Of a stretch of DNA of 64,000 nucleotides, positions 1 through 8,548 are shown one piece after another. Position numbers and translations under genes: made by a program. This stretch comes from CAYWXV01 sp964462535. Lineage in GTDB: Bacteria; Bacteroidota; Ignavibacteria; OLB7. The DNA lies in assembly GCA_964462535.1 (NCBI GenBank), contig CAYWXV010000001.1, positions 62,001 through 126,000 on the forward strand, in the 5' to 3' direction. How positions within the stretch are numbered: position 1 is the stretch's first letter; the number at the start of each line of letters is the position of its first letter. The notes under the pieces were generated by a model. The model was not told where the DNA came from and did not search any database. It saw nothing but the letters and a program-made list of their open reading frames with translations.

Positions 1-721
1 AGTCGGTTCCACTCTTCGTTGCCATGAAGATGTCATAGCCACCGAAGCCGGCTATCCCGTTGCTGGCGAAATAGAGGATTCCACCATCTCCGGAGACGTA
101 AGGTGAGCGTTCATTCTTGGACGTGTTTATCGTTGGTCCAAGGTTGACTGGCTGGCCCCAGGTGCTCCCCGTACGCGTCGTGACGTAGATGTCGGTTCCA
201 CCTCGACCCCCTTTCCGGTTGGAGATGAAGTAGATGGACTTTCCGTCAGCCGAAATACAAGGCTGCGATTCCCAGTACTTGCTGTTGACGACAGGACCCA
301 TGTTCGTGATGTTCGAGATCCGGCCATCGACGATGTCCGCGGTATAGAGATCGGTCTCCCCCTGGCCATCGCTCCTGTCATCGGACGCGAACACACACAT
401 CTTCCCGTCCGCAGTCATCGACAACGAGCCGTCGTTGCCCGGTCCGTTCATCGGTGACCCGGGGTTGACCGGTTGGTTCCAGTCTCGGCTCGACCGTCCA
501 CGCGACACCCAGATGTCGGCCTCGCCCAATGCGCTCGTCGACCGATAGGACGTGAAGAAGAGTGAGGTTCGATCTGCGGATAAACTGGGAGCGTAATCGT
601 TCTCACTCGAGTTAACTCCGTTCCCCAACGTGAGAATTTCGTAGTCGTACTTGAAGAGCCCCTGGGCCCCTGCGCTGGATACCATCGCCAGGAGCACCAC
701 GATCATGCTAAGATGTTTCAT
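1..721 (-). CDS. PD40/WD40-like beta-propeller exported protein (partial)
   Basis: The reading frame is open from the ATG at 719-721 to the left window edge (240 codons), so the C-terminus is missing. The first 20 or so residues (MKHLSMIVVLLAMVSSAGAQ) form a clear signal peptide, and AGGAG lies just upstream of the ATG. The mature part contains PD40-type blades, with repeated patterns such as ISADGKSIYFISNRKGGRGG followed by TDIY, and GFGGYDIFMA near the edge. PD40 proteins are periplasmic or surface propellers. In this phylum they are often fused to an OmpA-like peptidoglycan-binding domain (for example PorE of the type IX secretion system), but whether that domain follows cannot be seen here. 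It is the last visible gene of a minus-strand operon, starting 16 nt after the barrel gene at 738-1562. Confidence 0.8.
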   Translation of the reverse strand, partial: MKHLSMIVVLLAMVSSAGAQGLFKYDYEILTLGNGVNSSENDYAPSLSADRTSLFFTSYRSTSALGEADIWVSRGRSSRDWNQPVNPGSPMNGPGNDGSLSMTADGKMCVFASDDRSDGQGETDLYTADIVDGRISNITNMGPVVNSKYWESQPCISADGKSIYFISNRKGGRGGTDIYVTTRTGSTWGQPVNLGPTINTSKNERSPYVSGDGGILYFASNGIAGFGGYDIFMATKSGTD

Positions 722-737
722 CGTTTGTTTCTCCTGG

Positions 738-1562
738 TCAAAGTGCTAGAAGGATTCCCACCGTCAGTTGCAGTCCGCTCGTTTTCCAATCGTCAAGCGT
801 CGTGACTTTGGTAAACGGGAGAGTGTATAGAACCTCCGGATTGACCAGGAGGGTCTCCGTCAGCGGGATACGCACCCCAAGGCCACCGCGACCCCCTATC
901 TGGAGCGATTCCAGGTTCTGAAAGTCGCCCTCGAGTATTCGCTTGGTGGTTCCGCCACTCTTGTAGTCCACGCCACCTGGATTTGCGATTGTCTCGTCTT
1001 TCGTGAAGCCCTTCCCGGCGGCCAGCCAGAAGCTGGGGCCGACAGCAGCGTATAGTCCAAAGTCGGTGAATGTGAAGCTCCCCATCGCATCGATTGCTAT
1101 GCCAGATAGGCTCACCTTCAGATCGTCTCTGAACTGCATCGTCTCGACCTGGTTGTTCTGTCCGAGTATCGGGAGGGGCTCTCCAAGCGTCGAAAACGTC
1201 CCCGGGCGAGTCTCGAACGACACGCGCGGCGTAATGTCGATCTGATCCGAAAGAGGAAAGAAAGCCTTTACGCCCAACACGAATCCGGTACCCGATCCAT
1301 CGTCAAACGTGCAGCAGGTGATCCCGTTTTCAGTCATGGTAAACCGACCGGAGTGTTGAGCGAAGTTCGGGCCGCCGTACAGGCCGATCATGATATGGCG
1401 ACCAGGTGGCTCCAGTATTCTGTCGACCGGAAGTGGCTGCGGGAAATAGAGTTCCACTGGCACGCGAACATCGTCGGTATCAACACGCCCGGCGGTCTTC
1501 GCCAGCGATGTTGCAGTCAGGCCCACGCAAAGGAGGGCAGCAAGGAAAAGTCGGATCCTCAT
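738..1562 (-). CDS. Outer-membrane beta-barrel protein, porin-like
   Basis: A 274-residue protein with an N-terminal signal peptide (MRIRLFLAALLCVGLTATSLA). The body consists of alternating polar/hydrophobic strands rich in G, T and aromatics (HIMIGLYGGPNFAQHSGRF; GLYAAVGPSFWLAAGKGF) and ends in strands resembling an 8-10-stranded OmpX/PorT-like barrel (VNPEVLYTLPF; LQLTVGILLAL). The family is assigned from this pattern only and no specific function is recognised. The gene lies 15 nt downstream of the VWA/choice-of-anchor-D gene and 16 nt upstream of the PD40 gene, all on the minus strand, so the three probably form one operon building a surface-associated complex. Confidence 0.75.
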   Translation of the reverse strand: MRIRLFLAALLCVGLTATSLAKTAGRVDTDDVRVPVELYFPQPLPVDRILEPPGRHIMIGLYGGPNFAQHSGRFTMTENGITCCTFDDGSGTGFVLGVKAFFPLSDQIDITPRVSFETRPGTFSTLGEPLPILGQNNQVETMQFRDDLKVSLSGIAIDAMGSFTFTDFGLYAAVGPSFWLAAGKGFTKDETIANPGGVDYKSGGTTKRILEGDFQNLESLQIGGRGGLGVRIPLTETLLVNPEVLYTLPFTKVTTLDDWKTSGLQLTVGILLAL

Positions 1563-1577
1563 GGCAACCTCCGTTGA

Positions 1578-4247
1578 TTAGCGTGTGAGCATAATGAGTT
1601 TGACGTCGCCTCCAGCGGAGGTCTCCAGCCTTAGATAGTATGTCCCCCCTGGGAGACGGGACATGTCTGCAAACCGGTCGTAGTCACCCGTATCCAGCAC
1701 GTCGTCGGCAATCACAGCGAGCAACCTGCCTAACCCATCGTGAAGGGTAAGTCGGGCCCGTCCAGGGTTGTCGATACGCATTCCGATTTCAGCGGTCACG
1801 CCACGAACGACGACTCGATTGAGGGAGCCACCGATCCGCCGCGTGGCGTCGATGAGCCTCAGTTGCTGATAACAGAGGCTGTCTGCAACGAAGAAGGCTG
1901 GGTTAACACGCCCGATCTTTGGATTCCCATCAGCGAAGACTGCATTGCTGACCGTCACGGGTGTGATCAACGAGTCGCCGTGAAGAACCAGGAACCGAGC
2001 ATACATCAACGTGTCGTTTGGGGTCGCGGACGACATCGTCGTCCCCGCCAATCGGATCGTTACCGTGCTGGTCGGTCCTTCGAACACGCGATCTATTCCT
2101 GTGACCGTCCCCCCCTGCGAGATCGTTCCGGTTGTGACAACCGGGAGCGAATCATCCAGGAAGAGCATCGTCTTGTTGTAGCTGAGCGAGACGGAGATGC
2201 TGTCCACCAGATACGAGGCCGGCAACGGTTCTCTGAGGAAGACGGGTATGCGGACGACGCTTCCGGGTCGTCCGAACGTCGTGTCACGCACTTCGACGAC
2301 AAGCGAATCGTAGCCGACCCCACGCAACGCGACAGCTTCCTGGATTGGCGTGCAGCTGACGTAGGGGAAGAGCGACGTGTCTCGCTGCGTCCGAAGCAGG
2401 GAGGGGGTGAAGCAGAGATCGGCTGTGACCTGTCCTCCCGGTTGAATAGTAGTTGGCAACGCCAGATTGGTGATGGTGAAGGGCGGCGCCAGACCTGCCA
2501 CGCTCGTGAGTACCAGCGGAGCATCCCCTGTGTTGCTGAGCGTTATCGCACGACACAGACTTTGTCCAACCCGGATTGAGTCGAAATCAATGCTTGTTGG
2601 ATTGAGGGTGAGGATCGGACGCACGGCTCGACCATTCACAATGAACGAGGTCGGGATGTTGCGCGACAGCGAATCAGATATCTGCAAGAAGATCTGAACG
2701 AGCTGTTGCGAACTGTTTGTCTGGCTGAAGAAGCCCCCGGTTCCCTGCGCCAACGCCGTGAGCGCCGCGACATTCACCGATCCGGCAGCGCCATATCCTA
2801 TCGTATAGATGCGGACTCCTGCCGCAACGGCTGCCGCAATAGCCTGGGCCTGCGTCACGCCACACCCCCCATCGATACCATCCGTTAGGAGGACGATAAC
2901 CCGACGTCCCGGTATGTTCTGGTTCGCAAGGTCGGCGGAGACTCTTATGATCGCGTCGTTGATACACGTATTCGCGCCATTAGCCACGATCGGAACCGCA
3001 CCCTGCAAGACGGGGATCGACGTCGTGTACGAGGTGAGTCTCTGGAAATCTGTGACGTTGGCGAACTCGTATACCGCCCCCGTGTCGACGATGCGGAGGG
3101 CTGGATTGTTGATCAAGCTCCCTACAAACGCTCGTCCACCCGCATTCGCTGCAACGATCTTGGCGACACCCGTCGCATCGTTTGCCTGCATCGATCCGGA
3201 GACGTCGACTACTGTGGCTACAGTGAGAGAGACGCGATTATCGGCTATCACGTTGACACGTTGGCTATCCCGAGCCGGTGCGTCGGTCGGTTGATAGCAG
3301 ACCTGGAACAGCCGCGTCTCGTTTGGCTGAAGGACGAAGGGAAGTTGTGGAAGGACGGCCGCGAACGGGGCGACAAGGGGATCGATCGCCGTTACGTTCA
3401 ACGGGGAACTCCCAATGTTTCTAAAGACGATGTTCCGGCACTTGCTGGTTCCACATAGCGTCGTATCGAGATTCGTCACTGTCGAATCAATCTGAAGCAC
3501 CGGACCGATGTTCGCCGTCGGTTGAATACCGACCCCGGTAACGATGAGCGTATCCGGCGAATTGCACCCGTTGTAGGTGAACACCAGCGTATCTCGGGCC
3601 GGTCCGGTAAAAAGGGGCTGGTAACAAACCTGGAGACTCTGGCTCCCGCCCGGTGGTATTGGAACGACGGACGGTGTCTGCGTTGTGAAGGGCTGATCGA
3701 CGCCGTTCAACGCGGAGATGACCAGTGGAGCGTCTCCCGTGTTCGATATCGTCACCGGCAGGCAGAGCTGCGTGCCAATGTTGACATTACCGAAGTTCAT
3801 CGGCGACGGATTGAAGGTCATTTGCGGAGCGACGGACCGTCCAATCAGAACAAGCGTGTCGGTTGCCTGTGCAACGCCACCTGTGTCGACCTGAACGAGC
3901 AACGGAATCGTATCGCGGCGCGGCGCGTCGGTAGGGCTATAGCAAAGCGTGAATGAATCGACCTGGGCTGGTTGAAGTGTGATCGGTAGGGTTACCGGAT
4001 CCCCGGGATCCTGCGTGATCGGTTCAAGTATCGGTGTAACGCCATTGATCGTAATCGGCACATTCGATATGTTCTCAACCCTGATCTGGCGACACTTGCT
4101 GGTCCCACATAGTGTTGTGTCGTAGTTCGTCGGATTGCTCGTGATTCGAAGAAAATTCGAGATCTGACCGAGAGATCGTTCCGGACGACCGATCAGGCCG
4201 ATCAGTACGAAGAGCGTCACCGCCGCAATCGATATTCGTGGTTTCAT
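1578..4247 (-). CDS. T9SS cargo with VWA domain between choice-of-anchor-D/Ig-like modules
   Basis: I start at the ATG at 4245-4247 (889 aa): it gives a signal peptide (MKPRISIAAVTLFVLIGLIG), while the longer frame to 4508 adds 87 low-complexity residues. Ig-like choice-of-anchor-D modules come first (FGNVNIGTQLCLPVTISNTG near residue 150). A von Willebrand A domain follows at about 341-525, with MIDAS residues in VDVSGSMQAND and VIVLLTDGIDGG. Another choice-of-anchor-D module (DFDSIRVGQSLCRAITLSNT) begins near 551, then a cohesin-like module at about 649-772, and a C-terminal sorting-domain-like tail at about 805-889 (LTLHDGLGRLLAVI; GTYYLRLET). Several modules share an LCGTSKCR or DAPxRD signature. 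By family knowledge it is probably exported by a type IX system and surface-anchored. The VWA domain suggests metal-dependent protein or ligand binding, but the ligand is unknown. Confidence 0.8.
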   Translation of the reverse strand: MKPRISIAAVTLFVLIGLIGRPERSLGQISNFLRITSNPTNYDTTLCGTSKCRQIRVENISNVPITINGVTPILEPITQDPGDPVTLPITLQPAQVDSFTLCYSPTDAPRRDTIPLLVQVDTGGVAQATDTLVLIGRSVAPQMTFNPSPMNFGNVNIGTQLCLPVTISNTGDAPLVISALNGVDQPFTTQTPSVVPIPPGGSQSLQVCYQPLFTGPARDTLVFTYNGCNSPDTLIVTGVGIQPTANIGPVLQIDSTVTNLDTTLCGTSKCRNIVFRNIGSSPLNVTAIDPLVAPFAAVLPQLPFVLQPNETRLFQVCYQPTDAPARDSQRVNVIADNRVSLTVATVVDVSGSMQANDATGVAKIVAANAGGRAFVGSLINNPALRIVDTGAVYEFANVTDFQRLTSYTTSIPVLQGAVPIVANGANTCINDAIIRVSADLANQNIPGRRVIVLLTDGIDGGCGVTQAQAIAAAVAAGVRIYTIGYGAAGSVNVAALTALAQGTGGFFSQTNSSQQLVQIFLQISDSLSRNIPTSFIVNGRAVRPILTLNPTSIDFDSIRVGQSLCRAITLSNTGDAPLVLTSVAGLAPPFTITNLALPTTIQPGGQVTADLCFTPSLLRTQRDTSLFPYVSCTPIQEAVALRGVGYDSLVVEVRDTTFGRPGSVVRIPVFLREPLPASYLVDSISVSLSYNKTMLFLDDSLPVVTTGTISQGGTVTGIDRVFEGPTSTVTIRLAGTTMSSATPNDTLMYARFLVLHGDSLITPVTVSNAVFADGNPKIGRVNPAFFVADSLCYQQLRLIDATRRIGGSLNRVVVRGVTAEIGMRIDNPGRARLTLHDGLGRLLAVIADDVLDTGDYDRFADMSRLPGGTYYLRLETSAGGDVKLIMLTR

Positions 4248-4513
4248 TGTCGTGGGAGAATGCGTGGTTCCAACGCGGTCTGCTTTTGCGAGACCCTGTT
4301 GGCGTGAGAATTTCTCGACGCGATACAGACTATCGGGAGCTCTTAAAGAATTCTTGTGGAGTCTTCCAGAATCATTTGAAAAGCGCGTGCTGCGATTGGA
4401 TTGGCGTGTTGGAGGGTGTGGGGTACGCGGCGGGCGGCAACATAGAGAACCGCCGAAAGGAAACCAAGTGGAGGGCCACAGGCGCCCGCATTTCCACCGT
4501 ATCTTCATAAATC
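4248..4513. other. Divergent intergenic region, VWA-cargo gene / recG
   Basis: These 266 bp separate two divergent genes. The recG side carries TATCTTCA at 4500-4507. I found no equally good element for the minus-strand operon. ORFs crossing the region have no family resemblance. Confidence 0.5.
4500..4507 (+). promoter_or_regulatory. Candidate -7 promoter element for recG (TATCTTCA)
   Basis: The element ends only 6 nt before the recG ATG at 4514. If transcription starts 5-7 nt after the element, as in Bacteroidota-type promoters, the mRNA would be leaderless. It is one of a recurring set of TAYCTTYG elements in this window. No -33 TTG is present at the expected distance. Confidence 0.55.
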
Positions 4514-6718
4514 ATGCCACGATCTGCCACATCCAGGTCGGAAAGTGGAGCGCCCAACGTCCCATCGGCGCTCCAGTTTATCAAGGGGATCGGCCCCGCG
4601 CGGGCGGCCGCATTCGCGGAGTCCGGGGTGTTCTCCCTCCGCGACCTCCTCCTCTATACGCCGCGCGCCTACCTCGACCGTCGCACGGTGCTCCCACTAC
4701 GCACAATCCGCATGATGCTTTCCGGTGAGGAAGGGTTGCCTGACGAGGTCTCCGCGGTGGTCAACGTCAGGAAGATGAACCTCTTCGATTCAGGAAAGGG
4801 ACGCAAGCGTCTGGTCATGAGGGTTGGGGATGCAACGGGGGAGGCCAACCTCGTCTTCTTCCAAGGAGCACAGTACTTCCTGAAAGCCTACCAGCCGGAC
4901 GACTTGATCGCACTGTCGGGTGCTCCCGAAATTTTTGGCGGTACGCTTCAGTGGGTACACCCGGAGTTGGAACGACTCGAGCGGGAGGAGGAGGAGATGA
5001 TCCACTCAGGTCGGATCATACCCAGATACCGTGAGAGTGCGAAGATGAAGTCGGCCGGGCTCACGTCCCGCTCGCTGCGAACGCTGATAAGAGGTTTGCT
5101 TGACAACCACCTCGAAGACGAAATACAGGAGAACCTGCCTTCGTCGATTGTCGACCAGCATCAGCTCATTCCCCTCACCCAGGCAGTTGAACAGCTTCAC
5201 TTTCCGGACGACGACAGTGCCCTTGCCAGGGCGCAGCGCCGCATGAAGTTTCAGGAACTCTTCCTCTTCGAGCTGGGCATGGTTCTTCGCCGAGAAGTGA
5301 TCCGAACGAAACTGCCCGGAATCGCGTTCAACCCCGACACCAGACTACCCCGTCAACTGCTCGAACGACTTGGGTTCGACCTGACGTCGGCACAGAAGAG
5401 AGCGATCAAAGAGATCCTCGGCGACATGAGCGCACCGCAGGCGATGAACCGCCTGCTCCAGGGAGACGTCGGATCGGGGAAGACGATCGTAGCCGTACTT
5501 GCGATGCTGGTTGCTGTCGAGAACGGATATCAGTGTGCGTTTATGGCACCGACCGAGATCCTGGCGGAACAGCATCTGCGCACTCTCACCAAGCTACTCG
5601 ATGGTCTTCCGGTGCGTGTAGCTCAGCTTGTCGGAGGACAGAAGAAGAAGTTGCGCGGCGAGCTTCTCCGGAAGGTGCGAGCTGGGGAGGTGGATGTTGT
5701 CGTCGGTACGCACGCCCTTTTCCAGGAGGAAGTAGAGTACGCGAATCTCGGTTTTGCCATCATCGACGAACAACACCGATTCGGGGTGGAGCAACGGGCC
5801 CGACTGATGAGCAAAGGCCGACGCCCCGATACGCTGATCATGACGGCGACTCCGATTCCACGGACGCTGACGATGACCCTCTTTGGAGATCTCGACGTCT
5901 CCGTTATCGACGAGATGCCGGTCGGCCGAAAGCCGGTGCGTACTGCCGTCCGATTTGAGAGCGCGATCGATTCCGTATGGGATTTCGTCCGCCTGGAGGT
6001 TCAGGAGGGGAGGCAGGCATACATCGTCTATCCGTTGGTGGAGAAATCGGAAAAGCTGGAATTGAAGTCGGCGGTCGAGCACTTCGAATATCTCAGGACC
6101 TCGGTCTTTCCTGATCTACGCCTGGGACTCCTTCACGGTCAGATGTTCTGGTATGAAAAGGAAGAAGCCATGGAGGCCTTTCTCCATCGCGCGATCGATG
6201 TCATGATTGCAACGACGGTCATAGAGGTTGGCATCGACGTTCCGAACGCAAGTGTGATGGTGATCGAGAACGCTGAGCGCTTTGGACTTAGCCAGCTACA
6301 CCAGCTACGGGGAAGGGTGGGTCGCGGGAACGATCAGTCGTACTGCATCCTCCTCACGAAAGATCACTATCGATACCATTTCCGACGAGGCATGACGCAG
6401 AACGAGGCCCGAACTGAGCGCCGCGCGGCCATTCGTCGCCTGGAAGCAATGGTCTCAACGAATGATGGATTCAAGATCAGTGAAATTGACCTGCAACTCC
6501 GGGGACCTGGAGACATTGTGGGAACGCGTCAGAGCGGTCTGCCTGAATTCCGGCACGCCAACCTGATGACCGATGGGGCCTTGATCGCTGAAGCGCGTGA
6601 AGCCGCTTTCGCTTTGATTGATGTCGACCCCGATCTGCAGCTACCCGAACATGCCGGATTGCGCGAGGTGCTGGAGGGGGAGGTGACTCGAATCTTGCAG
6701 TACGCGGATGTTGGGTGA
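4514..6718 (+). CDS. recG: ATP-dependent DNA helicase RecG
   Basis: RecG is the superfamily 2 helicase that remodels stalled replication forks and Holliday junctions. The 734-residue protein is slightly longer than the usual 690 or so. An N-terminal wedge/OB region begins with ALQFIKGIGPARAAAFAESG. The helicase core follows, with Walker A in LLQGDVGSGKTIVAVLAM, the DEQH variant of the DEAH box in FAIIDEQHRFGVEQRARL, motif III in LIMTATPIPRTLTMTLFGD, and motif VI plus the C-terminal RecG signature in QLHQLRGRVGRG and DLQLRGPGDIVGTRQSGLPE. The ATG at 4514 follows a candidate promoter by 6 nt and gives the expected N-terminus. It is convergent with the methyltransferase gene at 6737, leaving 18 nt between them. 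Confidence 0.98.
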   Translation: MPRSATSRSESGAPNVPSALQFIKGIGPARAAAFAESGVFSLRDLLLYTPRAYLDRRTVLPLRTIRMMLSGEEGLPDEVSAVVNVRKMNLFDSGKGRKRLVMRVGDATGEANLVFFQGAQYFLKAYQPDDLIALSGAPEIFGGTLQWVHPELERLEREEEEMIHSGRIIPRYRESAKMKSAGLTSRSLRTLIRGLLDNHLEDEIQENLPSSIVDQHQLIPLTQAVEQLHFPDDDSALARAQRRMKFQELFLFELGMVLRREVIRTKLPGIAFNPDTRLPRQLLERLGFDLTSAQKRAIKEILGDMSAPQAMNRLLQGDVGSGKTIVAVLAMLVAVENGYQCAFMAPTEILAEQHLRTLTKLLDGLPVRVAQLVGGQKKKLRGELLRKVRAGEVDVVVGTHALFQEEVEYANLGFAIIDEQHRFGVEQRARLMSKGRRPDTLIMTATPIPRTLTMTLFGDLDVSVIDEMPVGRKPVRTAVRFESAIDSVWDFVRLEVQEGRQAYIVYPLVEKSEKLELKSAVEHFEYLRTSVFPDLRLGLLHGQMFWYEKEEAMEAFLHRAIDVMIATTVIEVGIDVPNASVMVIENAERFGLSQLHQLRGRVGRGNDQSYCILLTKDHYRYHFRRGMTQNEARTERRAAIRRLEAMVSTNDGFKISEIDLQLRGPGDIVGTRQSGLPEFRHANLMTDGALIAEAREAAFALIDVDPDLQLPEHAGLREVLEGEVTRILQYADVG

Positions 6719-6736
6719 ACGCCCGGAGGCAGAGAA

Positions 6737-7393
6737 TTAAGTCCGACGCAGCAGGAAGACTCGTTCGCGCAGTAACGATGCCCCGCGCTCCTGAAACATT
6801 GCCGACTGGCTCAGTATGTCATCATCGACAAGCAACTCCACCTCGAACGTATCACCATAATTCGCTTCAACCTCCCCAGCCGGTATTGAGAAGGGTGGCC
6901 CAGGCGATTCGGTTCCGGCATGCTCAATCGTCAGCAACAGCACTCGGGATCCAGGTGGCGCCAGGCGTGCCATGTGACGCACGTACCTGACCCGTTCGTC
7001 GGGCGGAAGTGCGATGTACGCCGCACGGTCATACACCCCCTTGATGCCCTGCACCAGGCGTTGTCCGACGCGGTAGTAGTCTCCCTCTATGATCGTCACA
7101 CCCGCCCCGTGGTGGACCCGATGGTACTTGGACTTCTCGGTGGATCGTTCGATAGAATTCTCGTCGAAGAAAGCGTCAACCGCCTGTTGGCTCACTTCGA
7201 CGCCAATCACATGGAGTCCCTGATCACGCAGCCAGAGCATATCGAGACTCTTCCCGCACAGCGGCACAAACACCTCATCGCCTGGCCTCAGTTCAAGTCG
7301 CGGGTAGAACGTTTCGAGATGGTGGTTGACATTGTGCTGATGGAAGCGTGTTCGCCCTTCGCGCCACGCCTTCTTCCAGTAGTCCGGACCCAC
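6737..7393 (-). CDS. tpm: Thiopurine S-methyltransferase family protein
   Basis: A 218-residue SAM-dependent methyltransferase, the exact usual length of bacterial TPMT. The diagnostic motifs are the N-terminal YWKKAWREGRTRFHQ, the SAM-binding VFVPLCGKSLDMLWLRDQG with VIGVEVSQQAVDAFF, and YDRAAYIALPPDERVRY. Family members methylate thiopurines, selenite or tellurite in vitro; the natural substrate is uncertain. The start is GTG, supported by GGAGG 7 nt upstream. An ATG with its own AAGGAG lies slightly further upstream but opens a four-codon reading frame (MWRP) that stops at once. It sits 33 nt downstream of the DUF1175 gene on the same strand and is probably the last gene of that operon. 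Confidence 0.9.
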   Translation of the reverse strand: MGPDYWKKAWREGRTRFHQHNVNHHLETFYPRLELRPGDEVFVPLCGKSLDMLWLRDQGLHVIGVEVSQQAVDAFFDENSIERSTEKSKYHRVHHGAGVTIIEGDYYRVGQRLVQGIKGVYDRAAYIALPPDERVRYVRHMARLAPPGSRVLLLTIEHAGTESPGPPFSIPAGEVEANYGDTFEVELLVDDDILSQSAMFQERGASLLRERVFLLRRT

Positions 7394-7426
7394 TCTACGG
7401 CCTCCACATTCAGTGTATCTCCTTGG

Positions 7427-8548
7427 TCACGAGAGAATTCGCCAACGGTAGAACCCTAGGAAGTATCGGTTCTGCTCGACCGGATGCCACCTGGCATTGG
7501 GATGGGCCGCCAGTTCACTCAGGGTGAGGCGCTTGACCCTACCTGGATTGTCTCCGTCCGGGCCGGTATGGTAGACGGCGACGCCACCCCCCAGGTAGAT
7601 CATCATGTGATACGGCCAGTCACTCTCCGTATCGTTGAGATAGACCATCACGTCGCCGGGGATCGCCTCGTCCGGTACGCGCGTCAGAAACTCGAGTGAG
7701 TTGTCCTTCAAGCGCGCAGCTTCGGCAAAGGTGGAGAACGTCCGCGTACTGTAGACGCGATCCGGACCGGCGTCGGTGGCGGTACGCACCTCCGAACGCG
7801 TACTGTCCCCACGGCTGCCGGCATTGAACAGGCGTGTCCCAACAAGCGGGACCCTTGGATAGTTGTACTTCCTGACATCCGGAATACCGGCGGTGACCAG
7901 CCACTTCCGCCCCGAAAGCCACATGCTGTCATGCTTCTTCAGGGCCTCGCGATAACAATACCGTAGCAGACCTGCGCAGTCGCGATCGTGCCATCCATCG
8001 TCAACATGCGTCATCTGCGACAGCGCGATTGTCGTGAACCATCTCCGGAATGCGGTACGGTCGCTCTCCGATGAAAGATCAAGCACGTCAGGGTATCCGT
8101 TTCCGTTGCGGTCAGCGAGGGATGCCGTCAGCTCTAGGTGGGCCTCTATCGGTGCCGGCGCTCCCGGGATCACCACCCGGAAATCGACAGTTCCTGTTTC
8201 GAAATACGGGACAATTCGATATCGGAGCGAGTCGCCAAGAGAGAGAACCTTCACCAGCTCCGATCCGCGTGTGATTTCAAGACGCGGGGCATGCTCCAGC
8301 GCCCGGACGTTCAGCTCGTTTCCAAATCGTGACGTCAACCGGATTTCAAGCACCGCGCTTGACGATCCATCCGCGGGCAGGGAGGGGGGGATTACTTCAA
8401 CGTCGTACGTCATACTAGCGGCATCGAGCTGCTCGTATCCGTAGATGCCCGCGATGAGTACTCCCGCTGTGATGAGGGCCAGGACGACAACGCGCCAGAA
8501 CGTCCTCCGTCCCGGTCCAGGAGCCAGTTTATCGAGCCTAGCGAGCAT
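7427..8548 (-). CDS. DUF1175 (YfaT-like) membrane-anchored protein
   Basis: A 373-residue protein with one N-terminal transmembrane segment (WRVVVLALITAGVLIAGIYG). An Ig-like region follows (VEVIPPSLPADGSSSAVLEI), then a C-terminal DUF1175 region with WHDRDCAGLLRYCYREALKK, DVMVYLNDTESDWPYHMMIY and a closing WHPVEQNRYFLGFYRWR. The Cys in RDCAGL and the His in YHMMIYLGG are arranged like the Cys-His pair of NlpC/P60-type folds. In Enterobacteria YfaT is encoded with a bacterial alpha-2-macroglobulin (YfaS) and DUF2138 (YfaA). Here the start overlaps the stop of the upstream DUF2138-like gene by 11 nt, so the pair is probably translationally coupled. No macroglobulin gene is in the window. The biochemical function is unknown. 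Confidence 0.75.
   Translation of the reverse strand: MLARLDKLAPGPGRRTFWRVVVLALITAGVLIAGIYGYEQLDAASMTYDVEVIPPSLPADGSSSAVLEIRLTSRFGNELNVRALEHAPRLEITRGSELVKVLSLGDSLRYRIVPYFETGTVDFRVVIPGAPAPIEAHLELTASLADRNGNGYPDVLDLSSESDRTAFRRWFTTIALSQMTHVDDGWHDRDCAGLLRYCYREALKKHDSMWLSGRKWLVTAGIPDVRKYNYPRVPLVGTRLFNAGSRGDSTRSEVRTATDAGPDRVYSTRTFSTFAEAARLKDNSLEFLTRVPDEAIPGDVMVYLNDTESDWPYHMMIYLGGGVAVYHTGPDGDNPGRVKRLTLSELAAHPNARWHPVEQNRYFLGFYRWRILS

Noticed and set aside
1740..2579. 279-codon plus-strand ORF
   Set aside because: Antisense to the VWA cargo gene, composition is a shadow of its codon use, and no family motif is visible.
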